Source: Ruegeria discodermiae (lineage in GTDB: Bacteria > Pseudomonadota > Alphaproteobacteria > Rhodobacterales > Rhodobacteraceae). From it: a stretch of 64,000 bases of DNA. Numbering within the stretch: position 1 is the stretch's first letter; each line of letters opens with the position of its first letter. The notes beneath the pieces are model-generated. The model did no database searches. It was not told where the DNA came from and saw nothing but the letters and a program-made list of their open reading frames with translations. This document shows, in pieces, positions 8,924 to 17,493 of the stretch. The stretch is taken from the NCBI RefSeq assembly GCF_030758345.1, contig NZ_JAVAMO010000001.1, positions 868,001 to 932,000 on the forward strand. Direction: 5' to 3'. The position numbers were made by a program, and so were the translations under genes.

Positions 8924-9751
8924 TCAGAAAATGCGAAAACTCGCGATAAAAGGCAGATGGTCCGAGACCTCGTCCCTGAACGCCTCGCGCCCCATATTCA
9001 TGGTCCAGTGCATCGGAAACAGCCGCAAGCTGCCGCGCACATAGTCGGTGGCAAAGGTGCGCGAGACCGCAAAACCATCCAGCAGATTGGCTCGTCCCTT
9101 GTCCAGAATATGCGAGAACCGGTCCTGCAAATCCCAGCAAGACACAAAATCCATCAGGTCATCCCCACCCAGATGGTGGAAATTGCTGACATCCTGACCG
9201 GGGATCATATTGAAATCCCCCATCAGCAGAATCGTCCGCTGCGTCAGGCCGGGCGTTTGTCGAATGCGGGCGATCTCGGCGCCGATGATCTTGCACTGAC
9301 TGTCGCGAATCTGCTGTTCGGGACGGTTCCGGCCTGATTTCAGATGCACTGCGATCAGCTTGGCCTTGAAGCGGCCCACCGAGACATCGACAACCACTGC
9401 CTGACGCCCATCCGGGTCATCGCCTTCGGAGCCATCGATCAGCTGCGGATCGGAGACCTCCAGCTCGGGTTTGTGCAGGAAACCGATATGGATGTTGCCA
9501 TGGGGCTGGGCGATGATCTTTTTCTCGTAGGTCAGACCAAATGCCGCGAGCGCATTGGCGAGGCGATCAATATGCTCAATCGGGCTGACCTCGACCAGGG
9601 TGATCAGCTCTGCGTCTAACAGCGCCAATCCTTCGGCCTGCTTTTGAACGCGCTCACTGGTCGCCGGGATACCAAGAGCCTGATTGAACGGGTTGAACCC
9701 CGCGAGGTTCCAGACCGCGATCCTGGCCAGGCTGTGTTGAAATGACGCCAC
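8924..9751 (-). CDS. Endonuclease/exonuclease/phosphatase (EEP) family protein
   Basis: A 275-aa EEP-fold hydrolase. It has the N-terminal IAVWNLAGFNP strand with the metal/nucleotide Asn, a conserved acidic VEVSPIEH segment, AVHLKSG, LLMGDFNMIPGQD with the catalytic Asp-Asn pair, and the C-terminal SDHLPFIASF with the Asp-His pair. These are the Mg-dependent phosphodiesterase motifs of DNase I/exonuclease III relatives. No signal peptide is visible, so the enzyme is probably cytoplasmic. The start is GTG at 9751, seven bases after GGAGG. Substrate (DNA, RNA or lipid headgroup) is not determined. Confidence 0.85.
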   Translation of the reverse strand: MASFQHSLARIAVWNLAGFNPFNQALGIPATSERVQKQAEGLALLDAELITLVEVSPIEHIDRLANALAAFGLTYEKKIIAQPHGNIHIGFLHKPELEVSDPQLIDGSEGDDPDGRQAVVVDVSVGRFKAKLIAVHLKSGRNRPEQQIRDSQCKIIGAEIARIRQTPGLTQRTILLMGDFNMIPGQDVSNFHHLGGDDLMDFVSCWDLQDRFSHILDKGRANLLDGFAVSRTFATDYVRGSLRLFPMHWTMNMGREAFRDEVSDHLPFIASFRIF

Positions 9752-9840
9752 AGGTGATCCTCCGTTGCTCCGATCCGAGCTTAGCAGAGAATTGTGACCA
9801 TTGCGCTGTTGGCAATGCGGCTGCCCGACTGGGGGCCAGA

Positions 9841-12264
9841 TTAGTAATCCCCGTCGGGGTCGCCATCCATGTCTGAATCGGTCAGGCCAGCCGGTTTCGT
9901 CGAAGCTGGTGCTGCGGATGTTGCGGCCGCCTGTGGCGGGCTCGCCTGCCCCTGCAACGTCTCGGGGTTGCGCAGCCAGACATCGCGCTGTGCGAACGGG
10001 ATCTCGATCTCTTCTTCGGTGAAGCGGCGGTTGATCTCGTGGTTCATGTCGGATTTCACCGACAGCACCCAGTTCACATCCCGCAGGATCGCGCGGATTT
10101 CGAAATCCAGCGAATCCGCGCCAAAGCCCTGGAACACGATGCTGGGCGCGGGGTTGGCCAGCACCATCGGGTGGGCATTGGCGATCTCGCCCAGAATGGT
10201 CTCGACCTTGCGGGTATCGGTGCCATAGGCCACGCCCACCGGCACGATCACCCGGCCCACCGTGTTGCCGCGCGTATAGTTGGTGACCGACTGGCTGATC
10301 AGGTCCGAGTTCGGCACGATCACATCGGTGCGGTCAAAGGTCTCGATCCGTGTCGAGCGCACCGAGATGTCGCGCACATACCCCATCTGCCCGTTCACAT
10401 CGATCCAGTCGCCCTTGCTGATCGGACGTTCGATCAGAAGGATGATGCCCGAGACGAAATTTGATACGATGGTCTGCAACCCGAAACCGATACCGACCGA
10501 CAAGGCCCCGGCCACGATGGCCAGCGAAGACAGGTTGATCCCGGCGCTGGTTACCGCAATCACCGCCGCAAGCGCGATCCCGATATAACCGGTGCCGGAA
10601 ACAATTGCATTCTGCGCACCGGCATCAAACTTGGTCTTGGGCAAAAGCGAGTTGCGCAACCCGCCCTGCAACAGCCGGGTGATCGTATAACCTGCGGCAA
10701 ACACGGCGGCGAAGGTGATGAACGCGCCCGGCGAAATCTCGATACCACCCAGGCTCACGCCCTGCTTTGCGCGGCTCCAGAACTCCTGCAGATCGGTCTC
10801 GCGGGCCCCCCAGAACAGCGCCAGAATGGGCAAAGAGAAAATGACAAGGACAAATCCGGCAATCACCGAGAACAGGGAATCCCGCCCCGCCGCACCCTTT
10901 CCGGTCACCCAGCCATAGAGATTGCCCAGAAACCGCTGCACGATCACGATAATCGACATCAGCGCCAGTGTCTTGATCGCCGGAAAGATGATCGACTCGG
11001 CGGCTGTCACATAACCCAACGCCGCAGCCACCGCCGACAGCACGCCCAGTATCATCAGCAGCCGCCGGACCTGACGCGCGAATTTCGAGAACCCGGCGCG
11101 GCGCGTATTGTCTTCGGGGTCAGAATCTGTGCCGGTGCTGCGCAATGGGCCGGTGCGATGCAGCCTGAGCAGCACAAGTGCGGACATGACGATGACCGGG
11201 AATGTCACCACGGACCGCGTTGCATCGGGGACATTTTCGATCCGCTGGAACAGCAGCACCAGATCAAAGAGGATCAGCATGACTGCCAGCAGGTCGATCA
11301 CGATCCGCAACTCGGCCATGCGCACCCGGCTGAGCATCGGCTTGCGGTCTTCTTCGCGGATCACAAAGAGCTGCCGCCCGATCCAGTCGAAACAGAAGAA
11401 GATCGCCGCCCAGTTGGGAACCTGATCCAACAACAACTGTCCCCTGACCCCGGCGATACCAGTGGTTGAAATGGCCGTTGCCAGCAGCACAACGCCCAAC
11501 CAGGGCAGGAAAATCCGGGACAGGGAGACCATAAAGGTCCAGACGCCGCTGCCATTGCCACCGAAGGTCCGCAGATAATCCCCTAGCCGTTCAGACCACC
11601 TGCGCCCGCGCGCGATCAGGATCAAACCGAACCCGGTCAACAGCACAATAGAGGGCAAATGCTGGCGGATCTCGGTTTTCACCACATCCGTATTCAAATT
11701 CGCGATGATCTCATTCCAGAGGCTTTGCAACGCCTGAGCGACATCCGCACCCGCAGCGGGCCAAAGCTCGGGGTTGAGCGGGGACGGGCCGCGCGTGGTA
11801 AATTCCTTGGTCTGGCGCTGCCGAATGATCCGGTCAATCTCGGAAATCAGACCATTGGCACGGTTATAGGCTTCCTCGGAAATGATCCGTGGCACCCGCA
11901 ACGCATCAAGCTGGTCCTGAAGATGTTCGCGCAGCGTGGCGATATCCTGAGGCTCGTCCGCGCCTTCCTCGGGCTTGGCGCCGAGCGCCTCCAACTGGCT
12001 TTCCAGCGTCTTGATACGATCCGAATTGCCGCCCCGCACCTCGTTGAAGATAGAGCGATAGGAATCCAGTTCGGTGCGCAGATTCTCCAGCGCGGCGTCA
12101 GACGCGCGGCCTGCATTCACCGCATCTTCGGCCCTGTCGGCGGTCTTGAGCCAGTCCTGATAATATTGCTTCTGCTCAATGGACAACTGCGCTGACGCGG
12201 CGTTCGCCGCGACGAGCAGCAAGGCCATCAGCCCCGCAGCCAGTAGCCATTGCAGGGCTTTCAT
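9841..12264 (-). CDS. MscS-family mechanosensitive channel with DUF3772 periplasmic domain
   Basis: An 807-aa large MscS homologue. There is a signal peptide (about 1-25), an alpha-helical DUF3772 periplasmic domain (to about 180), many membrane segments, then the MscS pore and beta domain: the Ala/Gly-rich segment ALSVGIGFGLQTIVSNFVSGIILLIERPISKGDWI followed by RSTRIETFDRTDVIVPNSD. The family releases osmolytes on hypo-osmotic shock. A C-terminal Ala/Pro/Asp tail follows. The ATG comes one base after the cysK stop (TGACATG), so the two are cotranscribed, although no functional link is known. Confidence 0.93.
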   Translation of the reverse strand: MKALQWLLAAGLMALLLVAANAASAQLSIEQKQYYQDWLKTADRAEDAVNAGRASDAALENLRTELDSYRSIFNEVRGGNSDRIKTLESQLEALGAKPEEGADEPQDIATLREHLQDQLDALRVPRIISEEAYNRANGLISEIDRIIRQRQTKEFTTRGPSPLNPELWPAAGADVAQALQSLWNEIIANLNTDVVKTEIRQHLPSIVLLTGFGLILIARGRRWSERLGDYLRTFGGNGSGVWTFMVSLSRIFLPWLGVVLLATAISTTGIAGVRGQLLLDQVPNWAAIFFCFDWIGRQLFVIREEDRKPMLSRVRMAELRIVIDLLAVMLILFDLVLLFQRIENVPDATRSVVTFPVIVMSALVLLRLHRTGPLRSTGTDSDPEDNTRRAGFSKFARQVRRLLMILGVLSAVAAALGYVTAAESIIFPAIKTLALMSIIVIVQRFLGNLYGWVTGKGAAGRDSLFSVIAGFVLVIFSLPILALFWGARETDLQEFWSRAKQGVSLGGIEISPGAFITFAAVFAAGYTITRLLQGGLRNSLLPKTKFDAGAQNAIVSGTGYIGIALAAVIAVTSAGINLSSLAIVAGALSVGIGFGLQTIVSNFVSGIILLIERPISKGDWIDVNGQMGYVRDISVRSTRIETFDRTDVIVPNSDLISQSVTNYTRGNTVGRVIVPVGVAYGTDTRKVETILGEIANAHPMVLANPAPSIVFQGFGADSLDFEIRAILRDVNWVLSVKSDMNHEINRRFTEEEIEIPFAQRDVWLRNPETLQGQASPPQAAATSAAPASTKPAGLTDSDMDGDPDGDY

Positions 12265-12265
12265 G

Positions 12266-13300
12266 TCAGGCGTCCTCGAAAACGCCCGGGATCGAGCGCG
12301 GTGCCTCGGTCATCCAGCCCGGCACTGGCAGGTCCTTGCTGCGCAGGAAATCGGGGTTGAAGAGCTTGGACTGATAGCGTGTCCCATAGTCGCAGAGCAC
12401 GGTGACAATCGTGTGCCCCGGCCCCAGATCACGCGCGAGACACATGGCGCCGGCCACATTGATGCCCGTCGAGCCGCCCATGCACAGCCCTTCATGCTCC
12501 AGCAAGTCAAAGACGATCGGCAAGGCCTCGGAATCGGGAATCTTGTAGGACATGTCTGGTTTGAACCCCTGCAGGTTCGCCGTCTCGCGCCCCTGCCCGA
12601 TCCCTTCGGTGATCGAACCGCCCTCGGCGGCAAATTCGCCGGTGGTATAGAAGCCGTGAATGGCCGAGCCCTCGGGATCGGCCAGTGCGATCTTCACGCC
12701 TTTGGGCTGCAACGCCATGCCGACACCGGCCAGCGTGCCGCCGGAGCCCACCGCGCAGGCAAACCCGTCGACTTTGCCGCCGGTCTGCTCCCAGATCTCG
12801 GGGCCCGTGGTTTCCAGATGCGCCTGCCGGTTCGCCACATTGTCGAACTGGTTGGCCCAGATCGCGCCATTGGGTTCGGTTTTGGCCAGTTCATTGGCCA
12901 AACGCTCGGAATAGCGCACATAGTTGTTGGGGTTGCGATAAGGCGCAGCGGGCACCTGCACCAGTTCCGCACCGGCCAGACGCAGCATATCCTTTTTCTC
13001 TTCCGACTGGGTTTCCGGGATCACGATCACCGTTTTGAATCCCATCGAGGCACCGACCAGCGCCAGACCGATCCCGGTATTGCCCGCCGTACCCTCGACA
13101 ATGGTGCCGCCGGGCTTGAGATCGCCGCGCGCGATGGCGTCGCGGATGATATAGAGCGCCGCGCGGTCCTTCACCGACTGACCGGGATTCAGAAACTCGG
13201 CCTTGCCGAGGATTTCACACCCGGTTTCCTCGCTGACACGGCGCAGCCGGATCAGGGGAGTGTTTCCAACAGCATCAGCCAGATCACGTGCGGTGCGCAT
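12266..13300 (-). CDS. cysK: Cysteine synthase A (O-acetylserine sulfhydrylase)
   Basis: A 344-aa PLP enzyme converting O-acetylserine and sulfide to cysteine. The PLP lysine is Lys44 in NPGQSVKDR. The substrate loop is GTAGNTGIGLA (residues 70-80; the classic form has GTSGNTG), the PLP phosphate loop is GSGGTLAG, and MGGSTGIN lies near the C-terminus. GAGGG precedes the ATG at 13300. It is followed directly by the MscS gene. In Rhodobacter sphaeroides cysK is linked to trgAB in tellurite resistance; here trgAB lies about 2.6 kb away, separated by an SHMT-like gene and a LysR gene. Confidence 0.92.
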   Translation of the reverse strand: MRTARDLADAVGNTPLIRLRRVSEETGCEILGKAEFLNPGQSVKDRAALYIIRDAIARGDLKPGGTIVEGTAGNTGIGLALVGASMGFKTVIVIPETQSEEKKDMLRLAGAELVQVPAAPYRNPNNYVRYSERLANELAKTEPNGAIWANQFDNVANRQAHLETTGPEIWEQTGGKVDGFACAVGSGGTLAGVGMALQPKGVKIALADPEGSAIHGFYTTGEFAAEGGSITEGIGQGRETANLQGFKPDMSYKIPDSEALPIVFDLLEHEGLCMGGSTGINVAGAMCLARDLGPGHTIVTVLCDYGTRYQSKLFNPDFLRSKDLPVPGWMTEAPRSIPGVFEDA

Positions 13301-13560
13301 GGTGCCCTCAATTCTTCGGTTTCACACATGTGGTGTACCCTCGCCCCCCGCCGACCTCAAGCAGAGTCACGCGTATCGGGAAGCGCATGGGAAAAGGCCC
13401 ATCCGCGCAATCACGACAAACGCCGATCAGACTCGGTAGATTGGCAAAATGCGCGCGCCGCACAGGGTTCACCGTTTCGCAAGTGTCAACGGAATTCACT
13501 TTTCCGGAATGCTGGACAAATCAGTTGTCCACACACTAGGTCTCAATGCCCGCTTCGGGA

Positions 13561-14868
13561 TCAGTGAACAAAGTGCAAGGTGTCAAACTCGCGCCGCCAT
13601 TCTGAGACCTCGTTGCCGATCCCGCCTTCAACCAAGCCACGCTTGATCAAGTCTGCCAAACGGTCCGCGTCACCGGAGGTCATGCCCCAGCGGACCAGTT
13701 CAGGCGTGCCGATCCTCAGGCCATTCATGTCACCTGCCGCGGGTGCGATTGGCAAACCGATGCCACAGGCCAGGAAACCGTTCTGGCGCAGTTTCTTCGA
13801 GGCCGCCTGACCACCGCCATAGGGCGCGGCAACAACGGCGAATTGATGCGAGTTTGTAAAGCCTTCCTTCCCGGCAAAGACCGGCACGCCTTTGTTATCC
13901 AATGCAGCTGCCAGCGCTCTGGACGTCGCGATCATCTCGCTTGCGTAGGCAACGCCGAAATCTTTCCAATCCAGCATGGTCACAGCCAAAGCAGCGGTCT
14001 TTGCCGCGTCGAAATTCGCCGTCATGCCGGGAAAGGCAATCGCGTCGAGCGCTTTGGAGATCTCGGCGTCGTTTGACACAATCAAACCGCCAGCGGGTCC
14101 ACCTAGGCTTTTATAGGTGCTCATGGTCATGAAATGCGCCCCTTCCGCCAAAGGGTTGGACCATGCCCGCCCAGCGATGATGCCACATTGATGGGCGGCA
14201 TCGAACATGACTTTTGCACCGATTTCGTCAGCGATGGCACGGATTTCCGCGACTGGGTGCTCAAAGAGATTCAAGCTGCCCCCGACCGTCATCAGCCGGG
14301 GCCGCTCCCTCAGCGCCAGCGAGCGGAGGTGATCCAGATCGACCGTGTAGCCATCTGCATTGACCGGAGCCTCGATGCTCCGCAAACCGTAAAGCCCTGC
14401 GCATCCCGCCGAATGATGCGTGACATGCCCGCCAATCGACGCGGGCGGGACAATAATTGTGTCACCGGCTCTACAGGTCGCCATAAACCCGTAAAGGTTG
14501 GCAATGGCGCCCGAAGGAACGCGAACCTCGGCAAACTCGGCATCGAACACTTCGGCGCATAGCTCAGCGGCGATAATCTCGATCTCTTCAATCGCCTCCA
14601 GCCCCATCTCGTATTTGTCCCCAGGATAACCCAGCGAAGGCCGCGAACCGATGCCAGAAGACAACAGCGCCTCAGCCTTTGGGTTCATCACATTTGTTGC
14701 GGGGTTGAGGTTGAAACACTCTTCCTCGTGGATCACCCGGTTCTGCTCGGCAAGCTGCTCGATACGGGTAAGAAGGTCCGCTGACGACGTTAACGCAGCC
14801 TTGGCCGCAATCTTCTGAACCAGAGTTTCGCTGGTGCCGGGCACCCAATCCCGTTGTGCTAGTGTCAT
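13561..14868 (-). CDS. Divergent serine hydroxymethyltransferase-like PLP enzyme
   Basis: A 435-aa fold-type I PLP protein of the SHMT family. Aligning motifs by eye, the PLP lysine is Lys253 in TMSTYKSLGGPAGG (housekeeping SHMT has TTTTHKTLRGPRGG), the PLP-ring aspartate is in MFDAAHQCG (usually DMAHVAG), and PSGAIANLYG replaces HSGSQAN. The N-terminus keeps NLNPATNVMNPKAE and SRPSLGYPGDKYEMG. These substitutions make it a paralogue that may act on another beta-hydroxy or alpha-methyl amino acid. A strong AGGAGG precedes the ATG. It is divergent from a LysR gene that probably controls it. GC content is lower than in the flanking operons. Confidence 0.8.
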   Translation of the reverse strand: MTLAQRDWVPGTSETLVQKIAAKAALTSSADLLTRIEQLAEQNRVIHEEECFNLNPATNVMNPKAEALLSSGIGSRPSLGYPGDKYEMGLEAIEEIEIIAAELCAEVFDAEFAEVRVPSGAIANLYGFMATCRAGDTIIVPPASIGGHVTHHSAGCAGLYGLRSIEAPVNADGYTVDLDHLRSLALRERPRLMTVGGSLNLFEHPVAEIRAIADEIGAKVMFDAAHQCGIIAGRAWSNPLAEGAHFMTMSTYKSLGGPAGGLIVSNDAEISKALDAIAFPGMTANFDAAKTAALAVTMLDWKDFGVAYASEMIATSRALAAALDNKGVPVFAGKEGFTNSHQFAVVAAPYGGGQAASKKLRQNGFLACGIGLPIAPAAGDMNGLRIGTPELVRWGMTSGDADRLADLIKRGLVEGGIGNEVSEWRREFDTLHFVH

Positions 14869-14914
14869 GGTTGATCCTCCTGTTGGGGCAATCTGGCGCG
14901 CAAACGCTGACAGC

Positions 14915-14929
14915 GCAAAGCAGATTTGC
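14915..14929. promoter_or_regulatory. Candidate LysR-type operator
   Basis: A perfect inverted repeat, GCAAA-N5-TTTGC, lies in the 95-bp region between the divergent SHMT-like and LysR genes. LysR regulators commonly bind such short dyads in the intergenic region shared with their target. Binding is inferred from position and symmetry only. Confidence 0.4.
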
Positions 14930-14963
14930 TAAAACTTGGCGTAGAAAAACTAAGGCTAATGCA

Positions 14964-15848
14964 ATGAGCGTCGCGCCCAAGCGCCCCAAAGGACCGCCCC
15001 TGAACGCCATGCGCGCATTCGAGGCTGCTGCGCGCCATATCAGTTTTGTCGCTGCGGCAGAGGAATTGAACGTTACTCCGGGCGCGATTTCGCAACATGT
15101 GAAAACACTGGAAACATGGGCAGGAACGCCGCTTTTCCGCCGCAACGCAAAGGGGGTCGAACTGACCCAGGCGGGTGTGTCGCTCTTGCCGGAGTTTCGT
15201 TTGGCTTTCGACGCGTTGGCAAATGCAACGCGCGTCCTTCGCGATCTCAAACCTGATGCCGACTTTCACATCGCGGCGCTGCCGTCAGTGGCGCAGCTGT
15301 GGTTACCGAAGCGACTTGCTCAGGTAAGGGCCGCGTTCCCGCACATAAACTTTTCCGTCACGGCGATGGAAAGCCCGCCGAGCCTGGGGCGTGAATTGTT
15401 TGATATGTCGATCTTCATGGGCCTGCCCGACGGGTCGCGGGATCAGTTCTGTATTTGCCCGGATGAAATCATGCCAGTCTGCGCCCCGTCGCTAAAGGAC
15501 AGCGCTGCGGATCTTGATAGCGTCGCAAGGCTGCACGATCAGACCTGGATCGAGGATTGGTTGACTTGGTCCGAAGCGAGTGGTGAACGGCTAACAAATC
15601 CGCAGGCGGGTCCGCAATTCTCACTCTACAGTCTCGCGGTTGAAGAGGCGAAGGCCGGTGCAGGTGTTTTGATCGGCCACGTGTGCCTGATAGAAGACGC
15701 GTTGGAGGCAGGGTCACTTGTGAAGGCACATGAGAAATCATGTGAAACCGGTCGCTTTCTGATCATTCGCATGCCGTATAAATCCCGTCAGCGGCCTGAG
15801 ACAGAGCAAGTCCTTGCCCTCGTTTCCGAGCTTAAGGGCAAGAGTTGA
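14964..15848 (+). CDS. LysR-family regulator (GcvA-like)
   Basis: A 294-aa LysR protein. The N-terminal winged helix contains NAMRAFEAAARHISFVAAAEELNVTPGAISQHVKTLE, which is the GcvA/AmpR-like form, followed by a periplasmic-binding-protein-like effector domain. The start at 14964 (MSVAPKRPKG) follows AAGG; longer forms begin inside the divergent gene's leader. It is transcribed divergently from the SHMT-like enzyme, and GcvA-type regulators often control glycine/serine genes, so regulation of that enzyme is the natural hypothesis. No effector can be named. Confidence 0.9.
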   Translation: MSVAPKRPKGPPLNAMRAFEAAARHISFVAAAEELNVTPGAISQHVKTLETWAGTPLFRRNAKGVELTQAGVSLLPEFRLAFDALANATRVLRDLKPDADFHIAALPSVAQLWLPKRLAQVRAAFPHINFSVTAMESPPSLGRELFDMSIFMGLPDGSRDQFCICPDEIMPVCAPSLKDSAADLDSVARLHDQTWIEDWLTWSEASGERLTNPQAGPQFSLYSLAVEEAKAGAGVLIGHVCLIEDALEAGSLVKAHEKSCETGRFLIIRMPYKSRQRPETEQVLALVSELKGKS

Positions 15849-15900
15849 CGATCGCTAACGGCGCGGCATTGAACTTTTGCGCGATCAATTGCCGTCGTCG

Positions 15901-17010
15901 TCAATGCTCTTCGCGCAGGCGGTCGCGGTGGCGGGCCAACCAATGGGCAATCGACAGCAGGGGCAGGTCCTTGACCTCATGCGCATCCACCTTTGCCATC
16001 AGCTCGTCAAAAGACAGGATCGCGCTGCGGATATCCTCCCCCTCACCGTCGAGCCCGCCGTTTTCGGTGGTCTCGGTCAGATTGGCGAGGCCCACATAAA
16101 GGTGCAGAAACTCGGTCGAGGACCCGCTGGAGGAATAGGCCCGCCCGGCACATTCAAGCCCGCGCAACGCGACATGCGCCTCTTCCCGCGCCTCGCGATG
16201 GGCGGCCTGCTCGGGGGTTTCGCCGGGATCAACCATGCCAGCCACAGGTTCCCACATCCAGGGCGCCGCGTCGCCGATCATATAGACCGGCGCGCGGAAC
16301 TGTTCGACCAGCAACACGCAATCGCGCTGTGGATCATAGGGTAACACCACCGCCGCCGCGCCCTGCATGAGTGCGCTGCGCCCCAGCATAGGTGTCATGC
16401 CACCCTCGTAGCGTTGGTGCTGAACCTGCATTTCATCCACCGCAAAATACCCCTGATAGGCGCGATGATAGCTGTGGACGACCACCTCACGCGATTGCGG
16501 GGCGGACCGGGCTTCGGCGGCGATCCGGGCGGCGGCGCGCATGCGGACCGCCGGAAAGCTGCGCGCCACGTCTTCAGCACTGCGCCGACCATAAAACGCC
16601 ATCACTTCCTGCGCGGCATATTCGGAAAGCTGGCCCCATTGCGCCACCCAACCTTGCAGCGACCAGAGCGCGTCGGGCTGCCAGAGATCGGGATCAGGAA
16701 AGAACAGTTCCGCCGCCGCGCTTGACCCGTCCTCACAAATCACCTGACGGACCGACAGGGCGTAATCGAACCCGCCCTCATAAAACTCTATCCGGCTCAG
16801 GTCTTCGGCGGACAACCCCCGCACAAGCAGGCCGGGCGCGGATTGACCGGCGGCTGACAGGATCATCGGAAAGGGCTGCCCCGCAACGGAATGCACGGCG
16901 TGATCGGGCAGATGGGCCGGGACCAAATCAATCTGCTCCGCCGAACGCCCCAGAACAATTTCAAGCAAGGGGCGATGCCGCAGCGTGCCGTAAAAGAACA
17001 GGTTTTTCAA
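15901..17010 (-). CDS. trgB: TrgB-like protein: gamma-glutamylcyclotransferase-like domain fused to Nudix hydrolase
   Basis: Two domains. The N-terminal AIG2/GGCT-like fold begins LFFYGTLRHRPLLE. The C-terminal Nudix domain carries GMVDPGETPEQAAHREAREEA, the Gx5Ex7REUxEE box with the usual final Gly replaced by His, and resembles ADP-ribose pyrophosphatase. This architecture with trgA directly upstream matches trgAB, described in Rhodobacter sphaeroides for tellurite resistance. The start is uncertain: no ATG is available. A TTG at 17010, 25 bases after the trgA stop, is chosen; another TTG at 17091 would overlap trgA. Length is about 369 aa from the chosen start. Confidence 0.8.
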   Translation of the reverse strand: MKNLFFYGTLRHRPLLEIVLGRSAEQIDLVPAHLPDHAVHSVAGQPFPMILSAAGQSAPGLLVRGLSAEDLSRIEFYEGGFDYALSVRQVICEDGSSAAAELFFPDPDLWQPDALWSLQGWVAQWGQLSEYAAQEVMAFYGRRSAEDVARSFPAVRMRAAARIAAEARSAPQSREVVVHSYHRAYQGYFAVDEMQVQHQRYEGGMTPMLGRSALMQGAAAVVLPYDPQRDCVLLVEQFRAPVYMIGDAAPWMWEPVAGMVDPGETPEQAAHREAREEAHVALRGLECAGRAYSSSGSSTEFLHLYVGLANLTETTENGGLDGEGEDIRSAILSFDELMAKVDAHEVKDLPLLSIAHWLARHRDRLREEH

Positions 17011-17035
17011 AACAGGAGGACCGTTGAATGAGGGT

Positions 17036-17476
17036 TCAGCGCCATCTGCGCCATGCGAATTCGGTGGCCAGACCGGCGAGAACTCCGCCAATCAGCAGCG
17101 TCAAGATAACGTTCGGCACTGCGATCGTGTAAGCGTAATCGATCCCGATCCGAAAAATCGCGCCGATGGCCTCGAAGGGCCCGCCATAGCGGTTGCGCAT
17201 CGCCTGTCGGAACATCTCATAACAGCCCTGAACGAACAGCCCCCAGAAGACCAGAACGACGATTCCAGTAATGCCGTTATTGATCGCATTGGTGATACCC
17301 CTGCCTGCGCGTTTGCCCATCGTGATCCAGCCGACGAGAATGCCGAGCCCCATATTCACATAGGTGAAATAGCCGAAATCCAGCCCTTCGGGCATCAGCG
17401 GGATAATCTGCCCCGATACGATGAACGCAATCAGCGCCAGACAAGTGGCGGCGACGAGTCGGGCGGCGTCGGGCAT
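17036..17476 (-). CDS. trgA: TrgA-family membrane protein
   Basis: A 146-aa integral membrane protein with four hydrophobic segments (about 7-27, 37-56, 70-90 and 112-135). It has the TrgA-like pattern IPLMPEGLDFGYFTYVNMGLGILVGW, then MGKRAGRGITNAINNGITG. TrgA with TrgB raises tellurite resistance in Rhodobacter; the mechanism is unknown. It begins 17 bp after the cfa stop and probably belongs to a phr-cfa-trgA-trgB operon, which fits a wider oxidative or photo-oxidative stress role. Confidence 0.82.
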   Translation of the reverse strand: MPDAARLVAATCLALIAFIVSGQIIPLMPEGLDFGYFTYVNMGLGILVGWITMGKRAGRGITNAINNGITGIVVLVFWGLFVQGCYEMFRQAMRNRYGGPFEAIGAIFRIGIDYAYTIAVPNVILTLLIGGVLAGLATEFAWRRWR

Positions 17477-17493
17477 ATTGTCCTGGATCCTGC

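Noticed and set aside
13514-13530. GGACAA-N5-TTGTCC dyad downstream of the SHMT-like gene
   Set aside because: Similar in arms to the TetR dyad at 37662 but spaced differently and without T-run or nearby promoter; chance is likely enough not to list it as a site.
12179-13567. 462-residue open frame on the plus strand over cysK
   Set aside because: No domain, composition of a shadow frame; cysK with full motifs lies on the other strand.
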